DNA of 64,000 nucleotides from Manduca sexta (lineage: Eukaryota > Arthropoda > Insecta > Lepidoptera > Sphingidae), in NCBI RefSeq assembly GCF_014839805.1, contig NC_051120.1:744001-808000 (forward strand), written 5' to 3'. The notes under the pieces were generated by a model that had not been told where the DNA came from, made no database searches, and was given only the letters and a program-made list of their open reading frames with translations. Below, one piece after another: positions 46,065 to 56,107 of this stretch. A program made the position numbers and the translations under genes. How positions within the stretch are numbered: the first letter of the stretch is position 1; every line of letters starts with the position of its first letter.

Positions 46065-47060
46065 GTTATTTATTGCTTTTATTATCGTTTATTATGTAGA
46101 TGTGATTAATTTTTCTATGTTCAACATTTATACTTCGCAGAAATAATTACAGTGACAATGATTCAAAGCCCAACGCTTGTGTTACATTGTTATTCTGTAT
46201 ATTTTTTAATTGAATTATAATGACTAATAATTTTATTTCTCGATTTTAGAAAAGATCATTAACATCATTTAGAAATTACATCGGAAGGTATCGCTGTGAA
46301 GATGCGGCGACTTAAGAGTATTCTACAAGATTATCAGGACTTACGTATTGGATGTGTCAGTTATATACCGATTACTACTATGACCTCTAGTTGGTCATGT
46401 CTTAATGTAGATGCAGTAGTTTCGGGTGTTTTGAACTCTATTGTATAGCGACTAGGAACGATTAAAGCATACTTACTTACTTGCCAGGTTAGTTCACTTT
46501 AGCGAGTCGCGTTCTGGGTTTGGAAGGAAAAAAGATGAGAATAATTATTCTTCTTTATCATATTCATAGTATGAAACGAATAAGTAAGCAGATTATAATT
46601 AATAAGACAATGGTACCAACTTGGTCGAAGCGGTACTTTCGTGTATAGAGACTAGAGTCGACAAAAATATCTATTGTGCGAATTATATTTTAAAATCATC
46701 AGTCACATACCAGATGATGATATACTAGAAAAATATTTGTGGTATTGTGGTTTTAAAATTCAATTATTGTTTGATGAAATATCCTTAAACAAGTAGTAAC
46801 ACGATCACGTTTATTTCCGGAGCGTCCATCATTCCTGTTGTTTCCTCGTACTCTCCTGTTAATTTGGTACATTACGTGTTGGACGAAATTCACGTCATAT
46901 TTGTAGTAGATGACACACGTTCTAATAACGTAACCTCTACTGTGTGACGTCATTATATTCTCATTCGGATTTTAAACTACAAATTTGATTTTAATGATTG
47001 AAATTGCGCGGTAAATAGATAAGTTCCAACACCGTGTAAGCCATTTTTAAAAGATTTGAT
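46065..47060. other. Intergenic DNA, nothing recognised
   Basis: AT-rich sequence with chance frames only. Confidence 0.3.
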
Positions 47061-47905
47061 AAAAAAGATGCGCATGCGCTTATTGCACGCTCCTCTTGAC
47101 CTCGTGTATGTTTAAATTTTTCGAAATTTACTCTAGTCGATTTTTAAAACGTAAGAGTACTTTTTTGGCTGATCTGCGTGTATGCGATGTTTCCAGTCTT
47201 TTCTGTAAGTATTGACTACACTATTGCTAGGTGGATAGTTATTTTTATTGGAACTTTTACACGAACAACGCTATATATAATCATTTATATTATGTCACAC
47301 CAGGGGGTCACCAATGCGTTGCAGATCTTAAGCAATGAAAGTTAACTGTGGCTCCTAGAAACTGATAGGGTTTATTATTTTTGACCGAAATTTACTTTTA
47401 CATTTTGTATATGACAGTTTAATCTACTAATTTCAAATAATAAACTTGACTTTTAGATTAGATTTCATCGTATTTTATCGACAGTATGGGATTTCCTTGC
47501 AAGCTTAGTTAAATAATAGTTTACTGTCAACAAACTATTTTGTAATTTTAGTCTACATTATAGTTCACTTTTTCGACAATCCGATATACTTTATCTTTAC
47601 TGATGAGATAAAGATATTTATACTTCTTTAAGTAAGCATGACATTGACTACCGACTTAATGAATGCGAACCCGATAAATATAACAAGGAACATAACTCTT
47701 AATCATGAACCCATAACACCATATCGAAAGTTAACAAACATACAAAGAATGCATTAATTGCAATGTCAGGTATAATTGCGGCAGGTCAGTGCGGAACCTT
47801 TCATATCTGGCCCAAAACAAATGAGTAACCGATCGCCGAAGATGGCGGCGCGTCGGCACAGCGTCCAACATGGCCGCCGACCATAAACCATAATCGGTGA
47901 GACAA
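47060..47905. promoter_or_regulatory. Possible promoter motifs (NRF1- and YY1-like)
   Basis: GATGCGCATGCGCTT at about 47066 matches the NRF1/ewg core. CCGAAGATGGCGGCGCG at about 47834 and CAACATGGCCGCC at about 47867 resemble YY1/pho-type elements. They lie within 1 kb upstream of the one-TM frame at 48085, but no transcript start can be fixed from sequence. Confidence 0.25.
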
Positions 47906-48084
47906 TACGGACAGTAACTATAGGCTTATTACGATTATAAGGAAATAACGACGAGGCCGCGAGACCAACTAAAACTTTATATTTATTGGACACTATTTTT
48001 GGGCAGAATGGCGTATCAACCTTCCTCGGACCTTAACGCTTATAAGGAGATTATCATCGATACACATTGTAATATGAATAAACG

Positions 48085-48312
48085 TTGAATGCTAAAACAA
48101 ATGCAATAATGTTGGAAAGTTATTGTGGGAAATTACGCGCGTGCTGTACGTGGGCTGGGATTGCTGGCGGTTGTCTTACTTATTTGTTAGTCCTTATAGC
48201 TTATTTTACAGAAACAGCTAATGGGCAAATGGGTCAATTGATGATAACATCATCGTCGCTCATGAACACTGTGCCAGAGGAATTGTTGCTGCAATCTGCA
48301 GTAAAGAAATAA
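48085..48312 (+). CDS. Small single-TM protein candidate
   Basis: A 75-residue frame, unrecognised. From the internal Met at residue 9 it reads MLESYCGKLRACCTWAGIAG, then a hydrophobic stretch CLTYLLVLIAYF (TM or uncleaved signal near residues 26-44). A polar tail follows, TETANGQMGQLMITSS, ending VKK. The charge and hydrophobic layout is protein-like and codon use is mixed, but there is no upstream intron signal and no close AATAAA after the stop. It could be a real small membrane protein, a retrocopy or chance. Confidence 0.3.
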   Translation: MNAKTNAIMLESYCGKLRACCTWAGIAGGCLTYLLVLIAYFTETANGQMGQLMITSSSLMNTVPEELLLQSAVKK

Positions 48313-48319
48313 CGATTAG

Positions 48320-49220
48320 GAGGGAAAAAGTGTAAAGGATTATCATTTACTGGCATTTTACTTCATAGAAATTGAAAAGTAAATTGTGCCCGACTGTTTC
48401 CTAAGATACCTTCAACAAATATTCGTGGTGCATTTAGAAATATGGCTGGACTGTGCGTCATTAAGGTGTAAAAAGCAAGAAATAAGCTCTAAAACGGACA
48501 CCCAAGCGTAAAATTAAACCATAGACATCATGTTTGATGCGATCTATATGCACATTTGTGTTGAGCCCGAGTGATAGACCTAGGAATTCCTCATGACCAC
48601 GCAAGACCTGAGGCTTATACTGGAGTCAAAAACGACTGACTCTACGATGTATTCAACCACGATATAAACAAACTTTTCGGGGAAACCAACGCTATTGCAC
48701 CACAAGTGGTTCAAGTTCGCATCGAGGCCGATCGACGATATATGAGGCATTAATGTTCACCTGTCATGACCTTTTTTATATTTGAATCCAATATGGAATG
48801 GTAAAAAATATATATGTCTCGTATTATCGCTTACTAATTTTCGTATTTTTATTGTTTGATTCGTTTCTTTATGTAAATACGGCAACACATTTTTATGGTA
48901 ATCTGATATCAAATAAGGAACATTTGCACACGAGGTTTTGTTGGCGTGAGATCTCTTAGACTTATTAACACTAAATTGGGAACATTATCTAAGTTTTCTT
49001 CCAGTGCAATTTTAGGCTATTACCCCGCCTACCGCTGTGGACCCATATTAAGTTTTGGGTTAGATTTCAAGTGAGGCAACAAAATATGCCTAAGTTTTCT
49101 TAATTCTTAAAACAATGTTATGCAAATTGCCCGGTTTTGGAATTTATGCCTGACTCGCTGTTGTTGTCGTCTACGCTTGCGATTAGAGCCGTTCCTGCTA
49201 CAAAGGTACCTAAAACACTA
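48320..49220. other. Intergenic DNA, nothing recognised
   Basis: No coding signal or identifiable repeat. Confidence 0.3.
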
Positions 49221-49224
49221 TGGT

Positions 49225-49465
49225 GATGCATAACGCCACCAGTACCTACGACACCAGCGCCCTCTATTTAAAATCAGATAAAAAAAACATTGGTTTGCGT
49301 AAGGGTCAATTTCCGGAATAAAAAGTATCCTATTTGTTAAAATAGGACATGATCTATTCAAGTACCAAATTTCATCCAAATTTATCCAACTGTTTCTGTG
49401 TTTAGGTACTTCTAACAAATAACTAAACATGTTCACAAAATTTTGTATTTATAAAATAAGTTAGA
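49225..49465 (-). repeat. Family D-like repeat
   Basis: Contains 'aagggtcaatttccggaataaaaagtatcctatttg', 'agtaccaaatttcatccaaatttatccaactg' and 'ttcacaaaattttgtatttataaaat', with the module order of family D 3' parts. Confidence 0.45.
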
Positions 49466-49469
49466 TATG

Positions 49470-49580
49470 GTGAAGAGCTCACACGCCATCTTATCCTAGG
49501 ACAGACTAAAGAGATGAGTACGGTGAAATGTCAGTGCAGAAGATGCATCTCTGCCTAATCTTTCGGGGATAGTGGCGCAC
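49470..49580 (+). mobile_element. SINE family A 3' fragment, decayed
   Basis: Ends in 'cagaagatgcatctctgcctaatctttcggggatag', as do other family A copies, and adjoins the family D piece at 49225-49465. Confidence 0.45.
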
Positions 49581-49599
49581 ATGAATCGTAGGTACATTA

Positions 49600-50930
49600 T
49601 CTAGGAATAGAAACATTTTGGCTCATTTTAACACCAAACTCACTAAGTGCGCAAGAGACTAGACCAATGCCATGGGTAGCGTTGCAACCCCATGCTCTAA
49701 GATAAACAAAGTTAATTCTTTAGAATTTTGATATGTGCCCTTTCATCTCGCTTATCTATATAAAATAAGAACAAGAGGGAGCACACGATTCCCGACTGCA
49801 TCGCGTTTACTGCACGTTTGAATTACGTAAGTAGTTAATTTTAAGTCCCGCGTGCATAGGCCCTTAGATCAACGTGATTACCAATTTACCCAACTGCGCA
49901 CAATCTGTTATAGTTACCGCGGCGGTCACGTAGGTGCGTCATTAGTCAAGATGGCACGCAGCATCCATACCGCGATCCCACGCCGCGCTACCGCAAAAAC
50001 AGTTGCCCTTATATAGCTGTTATTATAATAACGTAATAATGCGATTGTGTACTCGTGAGTGGGCCTGTATACAAGTTTTTGCGCCCGGTTCGGCCCACGT
50101 GGAGACCCTGTCGAAATTAGTCTGACGCAGGTGTAATGTGGCCTTAATGATGTGACGAATGGAGATATCGGCGGTGGTCGGTATTGTATCAATTTCTTGA
50201 AGATTTTATAATAGCATTTGTATTGGTGTGTGTACTTTTTTTACATGCCTATTACCGCTCTGGTTACTTTTGTCGTCAAGCAATCTGCTATCAGTATGGT
50301 GTTTGGGTTGAATGATGTTGTAGCCTATTTTTGGATAAGAAGTGAGTGTCATTCAGTGGATAGTTTGGAATTCAAAGTTGTATGTGGTATTTAGGTACTG
50401 TCAAACGTACTGTTTATGATCAGGCGAGCAACATGCTCATCTCGTTAATTAGTTGCGAAAAAATGAGCTCTGCGAATTAATTAGCTTTTCATCATGTAGC
50501 ATGGAGTCCACTGTTGAACATCGGTCTCCATTCAAAATTTCCAAACGGACCTGCCAAAAGCGGCTTGCATCCAGCGAAATTCTGTGACTTTTATCAAGAC
50601 GTCTGTCTTCCTCGCAGGCGGACGTTATTCACTGATGAAAAATATTTATTACTAAGGGAGTAGTGAAGATTCCGTATTCTGTGAAATATTGTGTAGAATC
50701 ATCTATAATATATGTGTGCGTGTAACACACGGAGGTGATGAGGTCGCGTTCTGAGAATACTGCCGCTGTAACCGCGGCCGCGTGTCATCCCATTCGGTAC
50801 GATTCGTCACTACTATATTTTTTTATTTCTGTTTTATTGGGTTTCCTATTGGATTCGCGGCTTTGCTTCTATTTTCAACTATATTTGTGGCGAATATTGT
50901 TTAGGTAATTGTTTTTCAAGCATCACGTAA
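49600..50930. other. Intergenic DNA
   Basis: A GC-richer patch at 49915-49990 and a short family E-like phrase at about 50420-50445 ('gatcaggcgagcaacatgctcatctcg') are the only features seen. Confidence 0.3.
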
Positions 50931-50954
50931 CCTTTTTCTGATGGTATAGAAAAT

Positions 50955-51206
50955 GTTACTGCCTCGGTGGCGTAGTTGTATTACGGTGCGACTGCAGTGC
51001 TGAGGTCTCTGGTTCGATCCTCGGGTTGGGTGAAGTGATATTAGGTTGTTCTATTTAGTTCAGAGTGTGGAATTTGTGCACCATGTGGCGACAGACTGGT
51101 CCCTTGTCACTTCATGGGACGGAATACACACTGCGGAAAGTGGTTGTACCAATTGCACCTCTGTATAATTCTTTGGGGACAAAACGCGGGAATGAGTGTG
51201 TGTGTT
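50955..51206 (+). mobile_element. SINE family A, full length with 10-bp target-site duplication
   Basis: The head 'ctgcctcggtggcgtagttgtatta' and B box 'ctctggttcgatcctcgggttgg' are followed by the family body and a TG-rich tail ('gagtgtgtgtgtt'). TATAGAAAAT flanks it at 50945-50954 and 51207-51216. Confidence 0.8.
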
Positions 51207-51275
51207 TATAGAAAATACGTGACCATTTATTATGCCAAGAAAAATCAAAAGCTTTGTATATTTTATCGTTTGTCT

Positions 51276-51327
51276 TTTGACTCCGGTATTACAATATGTG
51301 TCATCATATTGTAATACCGGAGTCAAA
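51276..51327. repeat. Perfect 23-bp fold-back hairpin
   Basis: The arms 51276-51298 and 51305-51327 are perfect reverse complements with a 6-nt loop. It lies about 60 bp downstream of the SINE at 50955-51206. Confidence 0.85.
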
Positions 51328-52489
51328 CCTATATTATAGTTATACCAAGGAGTTTCAGATTAAACCAACACAAAGGAAAATAAATTGATATAACAATTTA
51401 TAGACGAAATCTGGTTCTCCCTATTATTAACGGCAAACGCCGATTTTACGGAAAATGATAAATATATTTACCTTTTTAATGTCGGAAACCATCTAAATGT
51501 ACAATTAATTTATTTGTGGCAGGTGGTATGTGGTTGATCATGTTCTAATTATATTTGGTATTTATATAGAAATAGATAACAAAATGAGTAAATGGAACAA
51601 CTTGTAAATAGTCACTATTGCCTAAAAATATAGAGTTCTGAAGAAAGGAATACACATTAGAAATATACTGTCTTTAAATTCAGATTCTAGAAAAATGCCA
51701 TGGGTAAGGGATATCGCAGGTTCGACCTCCATGCGTAAAAAGGACCAACAAAATTTGCACGGACTTGCAGGAAGCTAACTTCGGCCCTGGGTTTGAGCAG
51801 TTTTGTTTTATTTTATTCACTTCACTACTTACCAGGCGTATTTACCATCCCGAGTTAGTTAAAGGCGTCCCCATATCAAACTGCATTGACCTTCCTCTCA
51901 TACTTTTACGGCGCACGCGTTACGAGCGGGTATATGCAAAGATTTACAATAAATTACTTAAAAAAATCACTTTCTTAATATGTTAGCGCACCATTTTGCT
52001 GGGGTAGAGCGTTAAAGTGCCAAACCACTGAGCCAGTTATGCAAAGTAATCATAAGCAGTGGAATTATCGCATGTCACAATGCGGCGGGGGAGTGGGTTC
52101 GAAGACCGGACACATCACTGCATACCAGTTCGTGTACCACTCGCCGCGTGGGTGAATTTTGACACAATCCATCAATAAGTGCCCTCTGTAAATGGTCACG
52201 TACCATTTTCAATAACCATTGTTCCGCGACACAAATTAGTTCGATTCAATTATCGTTAATTTGAGATTAGCTTTGATTGATTTGCTTTCTGTTTAGGATT
52301 TACTGTTTGTATAAAAGCTTTTAAGTTTCACAATGAAAGTCGTCAATATTTATTTATTTATTTGGACAACCAACAAAACATACACCATACATAACTATTT
52401 GTAACATTACAATAAATAATTGCTGCAGTGCAGTTTTAATTACAGGCTGTCACAGCATGAACATATTATTACATATATTCTAATATAAA

Positions 52490-52672
52490 GCTGAAGAGTT
52501 TGTTTGTGTGTTTGAACGGACTTATGTCAGAGATTACTAAACCGATTTAATTTTTGTTTTAATAGGAAGCAAAATTACTTCTAAGTGCTATAGTGTTCAT
52601 CCCGGGTAAAATATAAAGCGCGACTTTTATGCTGGAAAATCTTGGAACGTGGGTGGCGCGAGCAAAAGCTAG
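52490..52672 (-). repeat. Family D repeat (minus orientation)
   Basis: Runs from 'aaagctgaagagtttgtttgtgtgtttgaacgg' to 'catcccgggtaaaatataaagcgcgacttttatgctgg' and 'gtgggtggcgcgagcaaaagctagta'. Confidence 0.6.
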
Positions 52673-52679
52673 TATTGAA

Positions 52680-53560
52680 TGAATTATAGAGTTTTTTATA
52701 AAGAGATTTGTCTATGTTCAATGTATAGTGAAGTAAGTCCATCTCAGGCAGTTAACATTAACGTATTCAATGAAAAACGTGTCTCTGAACATGTCTTCGC
52801 GATTGAAGTGCATTAACTCACTCGCTCTACAACTCGTGTTGGTTTTTTTTCTGAACAGTATAGACGATACTAACTCCTGCTCAGTGACAGTAATAAGCTA
52901 GTAGATACGATTGTTATTATTGTGCAGCGGTTCAGAAAACTATCATGGTTTTTTATATTATGTTTTTCTCCCGCCATTTTGAAGACTTTGCAGCCTTTAT
53001 AGTCAGGGGGGGGGGGTTAGGTGTTGATCGTCCGAAAAGTAGAAGTTACAATGTATGTACAATGTACATTTTACAATTTTACAAAATTTCTTACGATTGA
53101 CGGTCTGTTATACGCAGAATAAGCTCACAGTATCTTGAACTATACTTTAAAAAATCCTGAATAAAATCCGATAATACTTTTATTTAATCAGCTTGATATC
53201 ATCACATAAAATTAAATAACAATTTTGTTTAACATCAACAGCATTATCTATGGAACGCACTCCAACGGCCTTTTCCTCTAAAACTTTGTCTCAGTACTTG
53301 TGCAATCTTAATTATCATATCGTATATCTCATTGTCTGTTTACTATTAGTCGTATAGTATTTATGTAAATGCGTCGACAGTTGAGTTTACTGCGCGGGAG
53401 TTGTGTACAGAAAGATAGTGCCTTACCGAGGACAACTGCGAACTGCATGTCGAAAAACAGAGAGAATGGGTTGAAAGTTCGATTTGATAGCGATGACTTA
53501 ATAGGGGACCGGCCTATGCTTGATTTTGTACATTATTCTATATTTAATGGTTAATAATAC
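52680..53560. other. Intergenic DNA with an 11-G run
   Basis: The only notable item is a homopolymer of 11 G at 53006-53016. The frame at 53369-53554 is hydrophilic but unrecognised. Confidence 0.35.
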
Positions 53561-53564
53561 GAAA

Positions 53565-53848
53565 AAGAAGCAATTCATATTTAAAATATTGTAACGTGCA
53601 GAAGTGGGCGCGATGTGGGATTGCTTCATCTCTTTCTTTCGCACGCGTCGTAATTCCCGATGACGTCACATGTGGGTATTTCGTCTCTTTTCTGTTTCTT
53701 GTTAATTACCCCTTCTACTGAAATTCAAAGACTTATAACTTGTTGATTTTTCACCGGATTTTAATAATTCCTTCTGTGTTATAATTTATATTATGTAAAT
53801 ATTTGATGATAATAAAGAACAAAAATGAGTCCGGTACCCTATTGTGTA
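53565..53848 (-). repeat. Unclassified interspersed repeat family F, copy 2
   Basis: Reverse-complement counterpart of 25200-25475, from 'aattcatatttaaaatattgtaacgtgcagaagtgggcgcgatgtggg' to 'aacaaaaatgagtccggtaccctatt'. Confidence 0.75.
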
Positions 53849-53879
53849 GGTACCTATTTGTTTCTATGGCCCGGAAAAG

Positions 53880-54105
53880 TGCCCCACTGCACCTGGTAAG
53901 TGGAGTGGGGTCCAACAGAATGTCGACTGACGAGAGATGATTACCCCTCGACAGTCGACACAATTATACCGACCTGTTCGAACTGGATATACACAGGCTG
54001 ATCGCGGAACGCGACACATTTACTTGGACCACTATGGCGGATTTTAACACCTTGTGTACGGTGCTCGCTATCCGTGCAGATATACAGTATATTATTACAT
54101 CATTA
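53880..54105 (+). repeat. Interspersed repeat family C
   Basis: One of the best-preserved copies: 'gtaagtggagtggggtccaacagaatgtcgactgacgagagatgattacccctcgacagtcgacacaattataccgacctgttcgaactgg' through 'accttgtgtacggtgctcgctatccgtgcagatata'. The frame 53751-53963 on minus is its shadow. Confidence 0.75.
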
Positions 54106-54251
54106 AAAACATATTGCGTTATGCGTTGTGAGTCTTAAAAAAGGAGGAGGGATTGGGGATGTTTTTTTTTCTGACATCGGTGGTGCCCCGTTCGGCCTAG
54201 CTCTATCACATTCGAATACCAAACCCAATCTTCAGAAACTTTGGCATTTAT

Positions 54252-54620
54252 AATAGACTAGCTCTTGCTCGCGGTGTTGCCCGCGTGAGTCATTTCCGGG
54301 ATAAAAACCCCGCTGTAGCGACAATGTCGCACATAAAATCATATACTTAGATAAGTTATAGTCATATACGCTACGTACGAGATTAGTATAGAGGTAAGCA
54401 TCAATTGTACATGAAATAAATCAGACCAAAAATCATCTCGTGTTTCATTTCATCTTGCCATAAACTTATGACAAATCCGTTATATATTTTCTCGCTATAA
54501 AAATAAGCTATGTCCTTCTCAGTGTATCAAACTATACATATATCATCGAAATCCAATCGATAGTTTTTGAGTATATCGCGTTGATACAAATAGACGCGGC
54601 GAGATACTTAGTTTTATGTA
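54252..54620 (+). repeat. Family D repeat, diverged
   Basis: Begins 'gactagctcttgctcgcggtgttgcccgcgtgagtcatttccgggataaaaacccc' and continues with diverged modules such as 'atcgaaatccaatcgatagtttttgag'. Confidence 0.55.
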
Positions 54621-54932
54621 GAATCATTACCCCTCTAGTTATTCGAAAATTGCAACTATTTCAATGGCCAGGTACACAAAATCAATTTGGATATAATAGT
54701 TGTAAATTCTATTAATTAACGCCTAAGCTAGCTGCGGGGCGCGGGCTGCAGCATTTGGGTCACCGGCGTGGCGGCGCAGCCATAACTACATCTTACTGCT
54801 TACATTTCGCGATAAGTATTATTATAATAAGCGCACAACTTATCTAGCTGTGTGACGAAACAGGTAAATCGATCGTCTGGTGATAATTAACCTTTTTAAA
54901 AGCAGTAGCACATCCAGCCATAGCGTAGCTAG

Positions 54933-55432
54933 NNNNNNNNNNNNNNNNNNNNNNNNNNNNNNNNNNNNNNNNNNNNNNNNNNNNNNNNNNNNNNNNNNNN
55001 NNNNNNNNNNNNNNNNNNNNNNNNNNNNNNNNNNNNNNNNNNNNNNNNNNNNNNNNNNNNNNNNNNNNNNNNNNNNNNNNNNNNNNNNNNNNNNNNNNNN
55101 NNNNNNNNNNNNNNNNNNNNNNNNNNNNNNNNNNNNNNNNNNNNNNNNNNNNNNNNNNNNNNNNNNNNNNNNNNNNNNNNNNNNNNNNNNNNNNNNNNNN
55201 NNNNNNNNNNNNNNNNNNNNNNNNNNNNNNNNNNNNNNNNNNNNNNNNNNNNNNNNNNNNNNNNNNNNNNNNNNNNNNNNNNNNNNNNNNNNNNNNNNNN
55301 NNNNNNNNNNNNNNNNNNNNNNNNNNNNNNNNNNNNNNNNNNNNNNNNNNNNNNNNNNNNNNNNNNNNNNNNNNNNNNNNNNNNNNNNNNNNNNNNNNNN
55401 NNNNNNNNNNNNNNNNNNNNNNNNNNNNNNNN
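54933..55432. other. Assembly gap, 500 N
   Basis: Exactly 500 N, which suggests a fixed-size placeholder for a scaffold gap of unknown length. The predicted frames crossing it are meaningless. It lies inside or at the edge of the copia element and just left of paired-segment copy 2. Confidence 0.98.
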
Positions 55433-55883
55433 AAGGGTTTTGTGACGCAGACTGGGCAAACTGTCCAATCGACAGAAGGTCATACACCGGTTATGTTTAC
55501 AAGTTAAGTGGAGGTCAGTATCATGGGAATCAAGAAGCAACCTACTGTTGCGTTAAGTTCAGCCGAGTCAGAATATATGGCATTAGCGTCTGCCACGAAG
55601 GAAGCGTGTTACTTACGTCGGTTTATATACGAGATAACAGGTATACTTTGTTCAGTTAACTTAGCTTCTGACAGCCAAAGTGCCATTAATCTTGTTCGAA
55701 ATCCTGTACACCACAGCAGGACGAAGCATATAGATACTAGGTTTCACTTTATTAGGAAAAGGTATCTAATAATGTTAAGTTAGAATATATAAAAGTAACG
55801 ATATGCCTGCTGATGTACTAACGAAGGCCCTCGGACCTCTAGCACACAAACGATGTGTAGTTAACTTAGGTTTAGAAACTTAA
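55433..55883 (+). pseudogene. Ty1/copia retrotransposon, RNase H end, broken
   Basis: This is the C-terminal part of a copia-type Pol. It has GFCDADWANCP with the first RNase H aspartate, SSAESEYMAL with the next acidic residue, ASDSQSAINL and RNPVHHSRTKHIDTRFHFIR, then DMPADVLTKAL and a stop at 55881-55883. The pieces lie in three reading frames, with breaks near 55515 and 55785, so the copy is dead unless the sequence next to the gap is poor. The 5' part is lost in the N gap. Confidence 0.85.
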
Positions 55884-55929
55884 TTATTTTATTTGTTTTG
55901 TTTCTGTCACAACTGCGATTAAGGGCGGC

Positions 55930-56052
55930 TGTTGGAGATTGTAACCTTCGTCGTGACTTATTATTTTTATATGTTCTATTTTTAGAACTAATTGTATTTG
56001 TTTGCCATAGTTACTTCTCCTTAGTCCGAAATAAACACTCGTGTCAATAACA
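55930..56052 (+). mobile_element. 3' LTR of the copia element
   Basis: A polypurine-like AAGGGCGG precedes TGTTGGAG, the usual copia LTR start. An AATAAA at about 56030 and the end ...AATAACA at 56052 suggest an LTR of about 123 bp. The 5' LTR is not visible (N gap), so the end is inferred from the TG...CA rule. Confidence 0.6.
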
Positions 56053-56107
56053 TCTTTTTACTAACTTTATTTAATTACTAAGAACATATACCATATTTAC
56101 AACAAAA

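Noticed and set aside
53006..53016. Run of 11 G as a G-quadruplex or regulatory element
   Set aside because: A single homopolymer run without three further G-tracts; more likely a slippage tract or a sequencing artefact.
54840..55659. Long open frames of 203-259 codons on both strands
   Set aside because: They exist only because 500 N bases contain no stop codons. The only real coding content is the copia RNase H end right of the gap.
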